Source: Bullera alba
Lineage: Eukaryota; Basidiomycota; Tremellomycetes; Tremellales; Bulleraceae
Assembly (NCBI GenBank): GCA_001600095.1
Contig: BCIX01000001.1
Coordinates: 7,527,198 to 7,591,197, forward strand
Direction: 5' to 3'
DNA length: 64,000 nucleotides
Part shown: positions 1 to 12,196 of the stretch, in pieces
Layout: the number at the start of each line of letters is the position of its first letter
Position numbering within the stretch: the stretch's first letter is position 1
Notes under the pieces: generated by a model
Told to the model about the DNA's origin: nothing
Databases searched by the model: none
The model's input: the letters and a program-made list of their open reading frames with translations, nothing else
Position numbers and translations under genes: made by a program

Positions 1-345
1 ATCAGGAACAGGACACCATGCGGGCCTTCGGTGATCCGGTGAGATGCTTGGATGAGTGTGCTCGAGTTCAGAGGCAACGTTAAGGCTCGGACGCTCGTAG
101 CGCGAGACACACAAGGTGCCTACATCGGAGAATTGGATCTCTCGAGGCTTTCCAGTTCCCTCATTGTTGGCGCTAGTGATGAAGCAGACCGGCTCAAGCT
201 CTCATACCAGGCCGATTCCAGGCCGAGAGGCCATCACATGCCTCAGCTTGCTTCGACCATCTTCTGACAAATGAGTGTAAGGCAAGTCCAAGGCTTCAAG
301 CACATTCAAAGCACTTCCCTCCCGTGTTGGACGTTCATCGGACAT
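1..345 (-). CDS. Partial gene at left edge, unknown product
   Basis: An open frame on the minus strand starts with ATG at 345 (MSDERPTREG...) and runs to a GTATGAG donor at 207, so exon 1 is 208-345 (46 codons, phase 0). Below the intron a frame stays open to base 1, for example through ...KPREIQFSDVGTLCV; two acceptors (after AATGAG or after GGAAAG) keep the same frame. The gene continues outside the window. An in-frame ATG at 384 would add 13 residues. I recognise no domain. It is divergent from SEN1, and the 339 nt between the two ATGs would be a shared promoter. A single predicted junction and a truncated product make this a tentative call. Confidence 0.4.
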
Positions 346-684
346 CGACCACAGACGTCGAATTGGAGATGACCGATGGACCACGGTGTTGCGCGTGTCG
401 CCACATCGAGTGACGATCGTTTGAGAGTGATGAGAGTGAATACTTCAGGACGACCTCAGCTTTCCACAGCTCGTTGACAGTTTAGAGTGATCGAGGAGGA
501 CGCGCTTTGCGATCTCGCGAAATTTTGGTTCCGTTCGATCAAGCTGACTGGACCGAGGAGGTTGCAACTTGCAAGCCAATTTCAAGCTGAGACTGTGGGT
601 GATTGATCTCGATCATTAGCATCACATTTCCGACTTGTTGCAGCGCGACGGACGGGGCGAGCGCTTTCTCGGCCCTCTAGGTAC
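346..684. promoter_or_regulatory. Divergent intergenic region
   Basis: Non-coding stretch between the left-edge minus-strand gene and SEN1. I see no clear TATA box or repeat. It is inferred to hold both promoters. Confidence 0.35.
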
Positions 685-3600
685 ATGTCGTCCTCGCAGA
701 CAGCCGGAGCTGCAGCTGCCGAGACGGTCGAGGCGGTCCTGAAGAAAGCCTCGACGGGCAAGGATCGACCGACCGATGCCGACCTTGGGCCATGTTACAG
801 CTTTCTGATCGACCCCACTGGTTCGGCTGAGTCCTCCTCCGGGCAGAAATGTGCACATTGGTACTGCGACAAGAGCCCGTCAGAGCTTCATACGAGGGTA
901 GCGACCTATCTCCTCTTTCTGTTCGCATTCCGGCGGGAGGGCACGTCGAAGATATGGGTGGAAACGCTGGAGAATGTGGTGTCGAATTGCGAGGCGTGCG
1001 CTAGGGGATTCGGTATTGCTAGACGTACATTCGGTCGAAGGTGAGCTGACGCGAGTGGATTGATCGCATCAGCTGACAATTGGCTTTCCTTGAACAGCTT
1101 CCTCAACGGATATCCTCAAGCGAATAGAGTCACCTTTTTCAGCGTTATCGATCGCTGGCAATCTGCCTTCATACTGCAGCATGTCAGTCCGACTGATACA
1201 TTGTATAACACGCATAACAGCACCGGCTCCACTTTGGAATCACTTCCAGGACCCATGATCCAGCTCATGTTCGCCGAGCCCTCATTGATCGACGCTGAGG
1301 AATTGGCAAAGCTCGTCGACGCCACTGTGAAGAATGGTCCTGCCACGCCAATGGGCAAAGTTACCTCTGCCGGTATCACCCCTCTGCTCGTCCGGATGCT
1401 GTCGTCGACATTGCCTGAGAGGCGGGAATGGGCTTTGGCGCAGCTTCCAGGGACCAGTCGGAGAAAGTTGACATACCGTCTTTTCATGGATACCGGAGTC
1501 AAAGAAGAGATTGAGGATCTGTACATGGGCAAACGAGGCGTGTCTCCTGGGGATCAATGGACTTTGGTGGAAGCAATCATTGCGAGTGGCGGGCTGAGCG
1601 AAGATGCCATAGAGAGAGGTCTATTGTCGCCCGAGGGTACTTCGGCCAGGAGAGGGATCATGCCGGTCATCAGTGCTTTGTTGGGTACGAGCTCAGATGG
1701 TGAGTCTCAGCTGCGCGACGAGATCACCACTCCAGCTGAACGTACCTCGCAGCCTTTCCCAGTATCATGAACATCTTCGCTCGACTTCTCAGTACGATCC
1801 CGACCAGGTCATTCTGGGCATTTGATCCTTCCCCGGACCTACCTCACACTTTACTTTCCGACATCAAAGGCAATCCGTCTTTTCAGGCCATGCTAGAGAC
1901 AACGTACGCCGAGGAAGTAGGCGGTGTCGTCGACAAAGGCAAGCAGAAGGAGGGTCAACTCGCCGATCCACTTGGGTGGATCACCCCATTCTTGGTGTCG
2001 CTCGTGTTGCCATCTTCGGAAGAGTCGCCCACGACTGTCAACACGGGCTTTGCCGAGACTCTAGCGAGAGTCGCTTCGACCTGCTTTGCGGACTGGCAAC
2101 ATGCCCGATATGGCCCTCGCTTCCGGGCTGCAGCAGCCAAGGCGGGTCTCGACGTGAGTGATAGTTTCAGGATTCTCGTACCGCGCTGACTCCCAGCTGC
2201 AGGCCTTGGCAGACCTTCAAAGCCGCTTGTCGAGATCGAACGAAGCTTACGAAGCGGCAATGTCATCTGCACTTCACATTCATGCTTCTTTCGTCAACAC
2301 TGTGACCCTCCGCCTCAAAGATCAGCCTTCGTCGATATGGGCGGATGCTAGAGATGCCGGTCGAGAGGTCTTGGAACGCTTCTTCAGAAGTGATGGTCGA
2401 GATGTTCTGGAAAGCATGCTCGGCCTGTCCGTCGTCATCACGGAAGAACGCAAAAGGAAACAACGCGCGCGCAGAGCCAAAGCCAAAGGTCAGGCTATAC
2501 CCCAGCCCACGCCTGTAGCGAAATTACACCACTCTACTGTCAATAAGCAACTATGGTCGACTGCCTACAATCTGCTCTCTCCGACCGACGTCTCTGGCGT
2601 AGCGATGATGATGAGATCGGTGGCACCATTCGCCCATGTGGAGAAGCTGAATCGGGATGAGACGTGGAGCTGGAAGGAGCTTGGATTGCAAGAGGTTATT
2701 AAGGAGGACGTGTTTGTGTCGGGGGTGAGGGCCATCAACAACTGTATCGCCATCGCGAGGGACAGTTTCTCCCAAGCCATCGAGTCGCTGGCTGTTCAAC
2801 CAGACACCTCGCTCCCGCGGTCTTTGTGGGACGAACCAGGTGCCGCCAAAGCGGGTATCATCTTGCTACTATCCCCCGCAGACGATGTTCACGAGCCGAT
2901 CATCAGTTTAATCCAGCAATCCTTTGACGATGTCGACGACCGTGGCGACTGTTTCAGAGTCCTTCTTGACCGCTATCCCACCGCGGCCATGGACGGTCTT
3001 TGTCAATTCCTATCCGACTTTATCGATACCGCAAATCTTACTCCGGAATCATGTTCATTGGCCAAATGGTTAGTCAGGTGTTTCACCGACGTCCTTGAGG
3101 CATTATGCCAAGCTAGCAATGCTGGTGAGCCGTTGCTTCAGTCACCGCGATTCCTCTCCACATTCGTGGACGACCTGTCAATGTCGAGGCGGGTGTACAA
3201 CCTCTGGCACCTCATGACGACTTCGCTCGCCGTCATCTTCAAACGGACGCAAGATTGGGCGCCCTTGTACGACAACGAGACTATGGTCGACTGGATGCGA
3301 GACGCCTTGATCTTCGGGCGAAATTTGACGGAGCACATCAGAGCTTTCGAGGCGGCTGCTTTGGGCGTCTCCAGTGGTAGCTCTAGATTTGTGGACAATG
3401 GAGAATCACCTGCCAAACCCACCAAGACAGGAACGAAATTGGTCCAAAAGCTCGAGAATGTCCTCCGGGACCTAGTGTCATGGATGCGCCTGACCGAGTC
3501 AGTCACGCTCTCCATACTTTTGGCAGAGTATTTTGCTGACCTTGTTCCTCAGTGTTGAGACGCTTCATCAGACCTTCGAGCTCGTGAAAACGATTCTGGG

Positions 3601-6600
3601 ACGAGTCGCCAAGACTCAGCCAGATCTAACGACTTCGCCAGAACTGGAGAAGACTTTGCAGGAGATTGAAAAGTTCAGTCGAAGAGCGTCAAACTCCTAC
3701 CGAACCAGACTATCCGATGACTTGCTATCCGTCCTGTCCGACCTCCTGGAGCCGTTCGACCTGGACATTGTCGAGATTGACGAGGCGCAATACTCCAAAT
3801 CGTCCGTCCCGTCCGTGCCATCAGCACCATCGGCACCGGCCTCGAAGCCAAGTAGTTCGGCTACACAGCGCCCCACATCGGCAAAGACGGAAGTCGCTCC
3901 AAAGCCCGTGGTCAGAAACGCTTTCGAGGCTTTGATGCGCGGTTCCGCTTCTGCCCAGAAAAGAGCCGTCAGACCTGTACAGCCGAAAGCGTCAGGATCA
4001 GGTGATACCGCCAAGACCAGCGCCGGTTCATCCAAGCAAGCTGCCATCGAGATCGACGACGATGAGGATGACAGTTTCTGGGAGACCTTCTCGGACAGAG
4101 ATCTCGAGGTGTTGGAGAAGAGAGCCAAGATCTCAACGACAATGCCCCAAGGACGGGATACACAGATCCGACGACCAGTCATGCCCATCGTACCGCCGAG
4201 CAAATTGTCAGGAGCCTCGGCTGGCGCGGGAGGCAGCAAGCTCAATATCAACGTCGTGCCCCGTCCTCAACAACCACCGCCTCGAGTGTCTGGTAGTTCC
4301 AACTTCAAATCGCAACTCATGCGAGATGTACGACAGCAAGTCCGCATGGAGCAGATGGAGCGCAAGAGGAACATTGGGGGTGTCGTCCCGAAACTTCCCC
4401 CTGCGTCAGGTTTGGGTTCTGGTCTCGGAGCATATCAAGGCGAGAGGCGAAAGATCAAACCTGTCGAAAGCTCAGGATCCAGCGCGTCGGAATCATCGGA
4501 CGAAGAGAACAAGGGCGTCAATGCTTTGATCAAGAAACACAAGTCTCCTAGGAAAATGGCACATATCGTTCCGCCAGTACAGGCAAGACGGCCCATCAAG
4601 ATCTTGGGGTCCAACAATGCCGACTTGCTCCAACAGCACGAGGATAGACGAGCTCGACAACACGCCATCAAAATGCGATTACGACCCGACGTCTCGATGT
4701 TGTTCAGACACGTACTGGCCTGGGATCCAGATTGCAAAGATGCGTTGGCACCTCATCACCCGAAATTCAAGCACGAGCTCGGTGATCTATCCCCTCTACC
4801 GACCAAGTTCTCCGATAGCAAGCGGTACTCCCAGATCATGCTGCCATTGTTCCTGCAGGAGCTCTGGGCGCAGTGCAACAAAGAGCCATTCGTCAGTTTG
4901 CCCGTGACAGTCGAGGTCACCACCCGGACGTACGAGGACGACTTTCTCGACGTCGAGATGACGGTCCAGGGAGGTGTTCCACCGGATTTCCGTCCAAACG
5001 ATACCGATATGGTCGTGCTCAGAAGCCCTGGCGCGAAGCCGATTTTGGCCAAAGTACAAGGGTTTCGTCGGCTGAGCGCATTGAAAGTCAGGATACTCGC
5101 CATGATGGATCAACCGGGCCTGGCGGGCAGGTCCAAATGGCAGGTGTACAGACATGTCACGTGAGTCCTCTTCGAGTCAGAATAGCGCTTACCACTACAG
5201 ACTTAATACCGCCTTGAGAGAATTTGGTGCCTTGCAAGGATTGCCATACTACGAAGGACCATTGCTCGCCGATATACTCGCAGCGAGGTCGGCCAACATG
5301 CCTCGTTGCACCGATGACGAGGTTGAAGACGCAAAGAAGTCGTTCAATGTCAACGAACCGCAAGCCAAAGCAATCCTTGGCGCCATGTCGGTGAAGGGTT
5401 TCGCGCTGATACAAGGGTGAGTGCGACGCCACAGGTATTGCTGGTGATGCCTCAGCTGACCCTGTCCGGCTCGCAGACCACCGGGAACGGGAAAGACCAA
5501 GACGATCAGTGGTCTTGTCGGCAGCTTCATGTCCGAGCGTGAGGGCTTCATACCGATTCACGGGGAACGACCCGCCAAACGCAAGCTCCTGGTTTGCGCG
5601 CCATCCAATGCGGCCATTGATGAAGTCTGCAAACGACTCATGAACGGTGTCCCCAATCCCAGCGGAGGTGTCTACAATCCGAACATTGTGCGAATCGGCA
5701 TGGACACATCCGTCAACATTGCCGTCAAGGACATCTCTCTCGACAACTTGGTCGAAGCACGAGTGAACAACGAGTCGACGGGCAAGAATGGCGGAGGTGG
5801 TGAATACTCGAGGATTCAGTCCGAGTTGGAAGAAGTCAAAGCTCAGATCCGGACCAAACAAGAGGAGATTGCCGCGGCGCAGGGTCATGATGAGCGCAAA
5901 CGGAGCTTAGAGGCCGAGCACATGGCCCTGATCCAGAAGAGGACTCAGCTCGGTCACAAGTCCTCCAAGGCCAAGGACGCGGCTAGAGACGCCACTCGAC
6001 ACCTCGAAGGGGCGAGGAGAGCAGCCAAGGACGCTATTTTGAACGAAGCGGATATCATCTGTGCAACCCTCTCAGGAGCCGGGCAGGATACGTTGGCTTC
6101 GTACACTTTCGAGACGGTGATTATCGACGAAGCCGCTCAGGCTATCGAGATGAGCTGTCTCATCCCGCTGAGATACGGCTGTAGAAGGTGTATCCTGGTT
6201 GGAGGTGAGTATGACGCTGGTCCTTCCGGGATCGTGCTGACGAGATTCAGATCCAAATCAATTACCGCCAACGACATTCAGTCCGGAGGCTGAACGGTGT
6301 AACTACAACCAAAGTCTCTTCGTCAGACTCACGCGTCAAAGCTCGGCAAATGTCCAGCTCCTGAGGTACGTGACTCAGTGTCATAGAGTGTCATGGCCGC
6401 TGTTTCAGGGGATAGTTGCTGACCTATCCACAGTATCCAGTATCGAATGCATCCCGACATCTCCGAACTCCCATCGAAGGTGTTCTACAACGGTCAACTC
6501 AAAGATGGCCCGAATATGGCCCAAAAGACTCTGGCTATCTGGCACGAGAGGTCGACCTTTGGACCCTATCGATTTTTGAATGTGGAAGGCGTCGAGACCA

Positions 6601-7716
6601 AGGCTGGAACTTCGACCAAGAACTTGCAAGAGGCGGCCGTGGCTGTCGAGCTGTATACCCGACTGGAGGACGATTTTGGTTCGAGAGTCGATTTCGCCTA
6701 CAAGATCGGGGTCATCTCGATGTATAAGCAGCAAGTAGGAGAACTGAAGCGGGCCTTCATCAATGCTTTCGGGCAAGGTATCCTCGAACGAATTGAGTGA
6801 GTCAATTCCACCACGAGATGATGATAGTCTGACTGGCGTGCTAGATTTAACACTGTGGACGGCTTCCAAGGTCAGGAAAAGGATATTATCATCTTGTCCT
6901 GTGTTCGATCCGGTCCGAATCTCAACACCATTGGTTTCCTGCGCGATACCAGGCGTATGAACGTCGCGCTGACCAGAGCGAAGAGCTCTTTGTTCGTCAT
7001 CGGAAACGGAGCGACATTGGAGAGGAGTGACGCCAACTGGAGGACGATTGTTGGCGATGCCCGCGAACGTGGTTTCTTCATCGTGGGTACAAGCACAACG
7101 AGCAGAAGCTGATTGATTCGCAGTACAACTCCAAGACGTTCTCTGCGGAGGCTCCCGAAATCGCAGCTAAGAAAGACAAGAAGGAGAAAGTCAACACGAC
7201 CCCTCAACCCAAGTCCAAGACGTCGCTGGCCAACGCGAAGCCACCACCAAGTGCCGCAGAGAGCGCAAAGCCCTTGAAGCGGAAATCGAGCGCCGGTCTG
7301 AACCCAGACCTCGAAGAGAAGAAGCGGAAGACGGACCCCGAAACGAAGTCAAAGGCCGATAAACCTCGCAAATCCCTCGACACTGAGGCTGATCCGCCTG
7401 TCATCAGAAAAGAGAAGGCACAGCCGGCCAAAGCACCTTCAAGACAGTCCTCTGTCTCATCTTCATCCTCGACGCGACCACCGCCGAAACAACCTCCACC
7501 TCCCATCTCGGCTCCACCCAAATTGCCACCTGGTCCACCTTCAGCGCCGCCTCGGGCACCCGAGGATGTGCTGTTCCACAAGAAGAAGAAGAAGGTGAGT
7601 TCATGCACGGTACATCGCTTGCTGGCTGTTAACACCAGGAGCAGAAACCCGCGGCAGGGGGTCACACTGTACTTCCCAACGCACGAGCAGAATTCAACGG
7701 CGGATATAAACGATAA
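685..7716 (+). CDS. SEN1: Sen1/senataxin-type superfamily 1 RNA/DNA helicase
   Basis: Twelve exons: 685-1040, 1098-1699, 1753-2153, 2203-3497, 3553-5160, 5201-5416, 5477-6204, 6251-6365, 6434-6796, 6845-7082, 7124-7594, 7645-7716, giving 2154 aa in a continuous phase. The C-terminal third has the SF1B helicase set in order: Walker A GPPGTGKTKT (split by an intron near 5417), APSNAAIDE, IIDEAAQ, GDPNQLPPT, QYRMHPDI, VDGFQGQEKD and RRMNVALTRAK. The long N-terminal part corresponds to the SEN1_N helical region and is followed by a low-complexity Ser/Pro/acidic linker. The tail after the helicase is Lys/Pro-rich. In yeasts Sen1 acts in the nucleus in termination of non-coding Pol II transcripts and in R-loop removal; that role is inferred by homology. 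The 41-nt intron at 7083-7123 resolves an apparent frame break. The last intron has two in-frame acceptors six bases apart (EQ added or not). Length matches large fungal Sen1 proteins. Confidence 0.95.
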
Positions 7717-8119
7717 CGGTTACGTATCACGAGCAACTGTATCATATAATCAACAACACGCATAGCAACACAGTAAGAGTATCATGTATAGCAACGTTTC
7801 GAACGATACGCCCAAGGAGTGAGTGATGAGTGCAGAAGGAAGGTGGTGTGCTGGTTAAAGGGAGGGTCGAATAAGTAAAATGTTGAACAGTGTCAGCACC
7901 TAGAAGCTGTTGTCCTTGACGACCGTCTTGATGCAACTGTCCATTCGACTTCCGAGCCATCCACCTGTATCCAGCTGTGTTGCATGAAAGTGATCAGCAG
8001 CTCCAATATCATCAGGAGTACCGGTCACGCATGCAGGCAGTCGAAAGCGACCAGGTCCGTTGATATTTGGCATCGATGTAGATGCGCGAGGGACTGACTT
8101 TGATCACAGCTTGATTGCC
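7717..8119. other. Intergenic, SEN1 3' end to FCP1-like gene
   Basis: No gene seen. Holds the SEN1 3' UTR and the promoter of the next plus-strand gene. Confidence 0.4.
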
Positions 8120-10901
8120 ATGAACCCACAACGCTATGTGCCTGGACGTGGGCAGCACGACTATGCGTATGGTCGTCAGGAGCCAGCCTATAGATATGAT
8201 TACGCTGGAGCATCATCATCCGCTCCTTTGTATCGCCCGACAGAGGAACGCTACGGCCAGTACCGTCAACCAGAGGAGCCATACCGTCGACCCGAGGACC
8301 GTGATCCATACCGACGCCCCGAGGATTATGACCCATATCGACGACCCGAGGAGCCATATTCCTATCGTCAGCCAGAACCAGAAGAGCGGTACCCATATCG
8401 TCAGCCAGAAGAGCGGTATTCATACTCGCGACCTCCATCGCCCCCGCGTCCCGCACCGTACCCTTCTTCCAGCCAGTACGACTCTGATCGATATCGTCAG
8501 CCGCCCGGGCCATCAAGCTACGATAGGTATCCGAGAGAGCCAGGGCCTCCTCCTCCCCCGCCACGAAGTGACTACTCGGCGGGCTATAGCCAGAGGGACT
8601 ATCCTGCCTCAAGCTCAGACAGACCCTACTACCTCGCGCGACCTGACTATCGAGACGGGCCGGATTACCGAGATGACATGAGTGCGAATCGATACAACAC
8701 CAGATCAAGCCAGCCGCCAAACCAACCCTCTCGTCCTGCCGATATTGGTCGCGGCCCCACAGGACAAGGGAGCTCTGCCCGACCTGGATCAACAGCGTCT
8801 TCGCGTCAGCCAATAGCTTCCACGTCATTAGACCAGAGATCGGGTCAAAGAGCTGCGTTTACTACCACTACGACAACAAACGCTCCCTTACGAGGATCAC
8901 CATCTAGACGCTCCCCCGCTCCTCCTTTCCAGCCGTTCTTGCCGTCGAGCGAGTATATCGCCCTGTCGGATCCGAAAAAGTTGGCGACGCTGGGAGACGG
9001 GAAGATCACGCCAAAACTCTTAGTTCTGGACCTCAACGGAGCTCTGATCTACAGGACCGACAGAGCAGCATCATCTAGGCGGTCGTATCGACGACCATAT
9101 CTTGGCAATTTCCTGGAATACGTCTTCAGTCCCGAACAGACGAGCGACTCTGCCGAGAGTATCAGTACCGGAACAACCCGGATCCGACCTTTGGAAGCCT
9201 TTGTGTGGAGTTCAGCGCAGCCACTCAATGTCCGTGGTATGGTCGAGTTGGGTTTCGGGACCAAGTGGATCCAAGGGGTATACGAGGAAGAGAACGCGGA
9301 TGAGAAACGAAAACGCGAGTTGCGGGGTGAAGGAAGATTACTTGGAGTATGGGCAAGGGATAAGATGGGTCTCAATACCGCAGACTATGGTGAGTGCTTG
9401 TGGTTTACTATTACGAGGATTGCCGAGTTGACTGATGAGCTTTCTAGGGAGGAAAGTGCAGACGTTCAAGGATCTGAGAAAGGTTATCGAACACTTTACC
9501 GATCAGGGAGCTGAAGCGGACGAAGGGTTGATCAAGCCATCGCCACAATATACCGAGAAGGAGATTATACTTCTGGACGACTCGCCGCTAAAGGCTATTC
9601 ACCAGCCGTGGAACCAGATTGTGATCACGGAATACGACAAAGCGGATCATCGAATTACCAAGGACGCCGTTACGCGCTGGGAAAAGGGCGATCTGGATGC
9701 GTTGGACGCACTGGACGACACTCTTCTTGCGGTCATTGGTATCCTCGAGGAAGTCCGATTTGTCGACAACGTTCCCGCTTGGATCCGAGCAGGCGGCTTG
9801 ACACTTGGTAGAGAGCAGAAGGAGACTTCTGCAAATGGCACAGCAGCCGAGGACAAGGCCTTGAAGGGACCAGAGGGTACCGTGACTCTAAAGGAGCTTC
9901 CTTCCCATGCCGACTTTGCCCACTGGTACGCCATACCCGAGGTGAAGAAGCATTGGGTGACAAAGGGCAAGGAGGCGCTTGTCAGAAAGGACATCGCTCT
10001 GGATCACGGATACTCTGGTGGAGTCGCCGAATCGCCTGCTCCGTCGTTGCCGAAAGAGCCTTCTCCATTCGAAGACGATCCGTTCGGAGACAACGTCTCT
10101 ACGCATGCAAACACCTTCGCTGGGTTGCGAGAAATGAAAAATTTCGACGAGACGCCATCCCGACCAAAGTCAAGAGGATCCAACGCTGGTGCGAAATCGC
10201 CTTCTGCCGTCCAACAACCAGAATACTCGACCCAGCAAGCACCAACGCCCCATAATCACGACTTGACGGCAACTCATTCCGCCGGCTACGACATGGACTC
10301 GATCGAGCGACACCTGGCGGCCATTCGAACAGATCCCTGGCGTACGTTTCAGATCGAAGACGTTGCGAGATTTCTATCGAATCTGGCTGACAATTCGGTG
10401 CCTCCCAACTCTCAATCTGGACCATCAACCGACACTACACAGCTGAATCACCAAGCGCACGTGTTGGACCAAGTGAAGTACAGGACGATACGGGACGCCG
10501 TGATAATTCTGGAAGACCTCTCGATAAAAGAGAAGCAGGCTCTCAGCTTGGAATTGTCAGTCCTAGCATCAGACCAGTCCAACGTGGAGACGCCGGCAGC
10601 GGTATCGAACCCGACAGTGCAGCAGAACGGGAAACGTCAGAACGCATCGCCCTCCCTCTCCCAGTCGACGGTCGGGAACAGCAAGAAGCAAAAGTACACG
10701 ACGCCCCGAATGGCCAAAGCAGCAGCCCGAAGGCCTAATGGCGGGCATAATGGGGGTCAAGCTGGAGGCAGCGGAGCTCTGCGACCGGCACCTCACGCCG
10801 CAAAGCAGCAGCCCGCTGGCGGTAAGGGAAAGAAGGCAAACAAGAAGGCCAAACAGAGAATGGCCAATGCTTTGGCTTCGACGTCTCAGGCTCCCCAGTA
10901 G
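8120..10901 (+). CDS. FCP1-homology (NIF/HAD phosphatase) domain protein with Tyr/Pro/Arg repeats
   Basis: Two exons, 8120-9389 and 9448-10901, encode 907 aa. The first in-frame ATG is at 8120. Residues about 35-130 are a Tyr/Pro/Arg/Glu-rich low-complexity region with repeated units such as YRRPED and YRQPEE. Around residue 300 comes LLVLDLNGALIYR, matching motif I of FCP1-homology phosphatases (usually DLDGTL), followed by RPYLGNFLEY, FVWSSAQP and, in exon 2, IILLDDSPLKA, which fits the DD motif. The second Asp of motif I is Asn and the Thr is Ala. A DLNG variant is, to my knowledge, common in one fungal subfamily, so activity is uncertain. The C-terminal half is disordered and ends in a Lys/Gly/Ala-rich tail, which suggests a nuclear or nucleic-acid-associated protein. 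Substrate unknown; dephosphorylation of a phospho-Ser/Thr protein would be the family function. Confidence 0.8.
8266..8424 (+). repeat. Degenerate YRRPED/YRQPEE coding repeat
   Basis: Within the first exon of the FCP1-like gene the peptide units PYRRPED, PYRRPEE, YRQPEP and YRQPEE recur, with matching nucleotide similarity (repeated forms of CATACCGTCGACCCGAGG). The units vary in length, so this is a degenerate tandem array, not a perfect repeat. Confidence 0.75.
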
Positions 10902-11175
10902 CGACTGCCTCTTTTGGACGAGTTTGATACTTCGTCCATCATATTGATCTACAATTTCGGCGTCTCATAGTAGCTACCGGCGGGTATCTCTCCTTGGTCG
11001 TGCCGTCTCGGCTGCGGCGTCTGTCCAGTACGACGAGCTCGTACCTACAAGGCCCTTCGGGCTCTGCATATCATAGTCAATGTATACAACATGGAGCACA
11101 TGATCCAGCGCTGTCTGCGCGAGGTCTCCGACGAGATTGAGTGGTGCTTGATACTAAGAGAGCTCCAGATCCAAT

Positions 11176-11870
11176 CTACTTCTTCAACGCCTCGCTGACG
11201 AGTTTGCCAATCTCCTTCCTATCCACGACATCGGCCGCTTTGCCCAACTTCTCCCAGAGGGTCTTCATGACAGCCCCTTGGACTCCTTTCCCACTTCTGA
11301 CTTCCTCAGTGAGACTGTCGATCACTTCTCGTATCGAGGCGGCTATAGACTCGGTGGACGGCGCTTCGGGGAGGTATGATTGGATGAGGTTGACTTCGCT
11401 CTGAAGGTTCGAGTAGTTCTCGGCGTGGGGTGAGCTTGATCCAGGTGCATACTGCTCTGCGGCAGCGGACTATCAGAGGCCGTCAGCGCTCATAATCTTG
11501 GTACCTGTCTGATAGCGCGGGCTCACTCTGTTCTGCATGCTCTTCCTTAGACTCGCAATAACCCCCGACTCTGGCAATGGGTCTCCTGGATTTGGAGACG
11601 ATTTCGCCGCATTCGTTATATCCGCCAGCACCGACTACAGAAAGTCACATCAGAGCCGCACATTTGACTAGGAAGGAGGAGGCTGACCTTGAGACACGTC
11701 AATGAGGCCTTGTCTTTCGACTTCATAGCAGTCTTGAGTCCATCTCTGAGTTTGATCTCCAATTGCGATTTCTCAACGTCGAGTAGGAGTGCCGAGCGCG
11801 AGAAGCTTCGAGCGGCTGTGTATCCAGCTCTTGACCGGAGTTGTTGGCTTGCGGGTCTTAGGAAGGACAT
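11176..11870 (-). CDS. AIM41: Aim41/YqeY-like mitochondrial protein (GatB/YqeY domain)
   Basis: Three exons on the minus strand (11688-11870, 11527-11634, 11176-11469) encode 194 aa. The first ~30 residues are rich in Arg, Ser and Ala and lack acids (SQQLRSRAGYTAARSF), as in a mitochondrial presequence. The body fits the YqeY/GatB C-terminal-like family: LRDGLKTAMKSKDKA, then VLADITNAAK, SLRKSM, EVNLIQSYLPE, GKGVQGAVMKTLWEKLG and a Lys-rich end. Yeast Aim41 is mitochondrial with poorly defined function; bacterial YqeY resembles the tRNA-binding tail of amidotransferase GatB. Length is normal for the family. It is divergent from RAD1 across 326 nt. Confidence 0.88.
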
Positions 11871-12196
11871 GATGAGCTGCTGCTGAGGCTAGAAGGTTAC
11901 TCTATCCAGTAAATGCAAAGTCAATGCCTCCTCGAGACCAGCCTCAAGCGACCCTCAACAGCCCTCAACTCCTCAAGATCAGATCCTCTGACTTGCGGAA
12001 ATTTTGATTCCGTCCCGCTCGGACCGAAAGTGGAGGTTCTCCGAAGTGACGACAAAGTGACGGTGACATGAACGATCACAACAGTGTTTGACATGAACGA
12101 TCACAACAGTGTTCAAGCTCAACATTACACCTCTGCAGGATTGAAGACCAGCAACGCACATGTGTACGCGTCCATAGCGCCTCGTTGACTTTCGAC
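11871..12196. promoter_or_regulatory. Divergent AIM41/RAD1 promoter
   Basis: The whole space between the AIM41 and RAD1 start codons. It contains the 25-bp direct duplication listed separately. No TATA box is obvious. Confidence 0.5.
12064..12113. repeat. Perfect 25-bp tandem duplication
   Basis: Bases 12064-12088 are repeated exactly at 12089-12113 (unit begins TGACATGAACGATC and ends CAGTGTT). It lies 84 nt upstream of the RAD1 ATG and about 190 nt upstream of AIM41. Confidence 0.95.

Noticed and set aside
52..267. A 71-codon plus-strand frame (MSVLEFRGNV...) at the left edge
   Set aside because: It overlaps the minus-strand open region that runs off the window, has no recognisable domain, and ends quickly; the minus-strand reading is longer once spliced. 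Neither is certain.
5157..5888. A 243-codon minus-strand frame
   Set aside because: Antisense to the SEN1 helicase core, which has all its motifs; no independent support.
7083..7123. Apparent frameshift after GFFI in SEN1
   Set aside because: A 41-nt intron (GTGGGT donor, CTGAT branch, CAG acceptor) restores the frame exactly, within the size range of introns in this gene.
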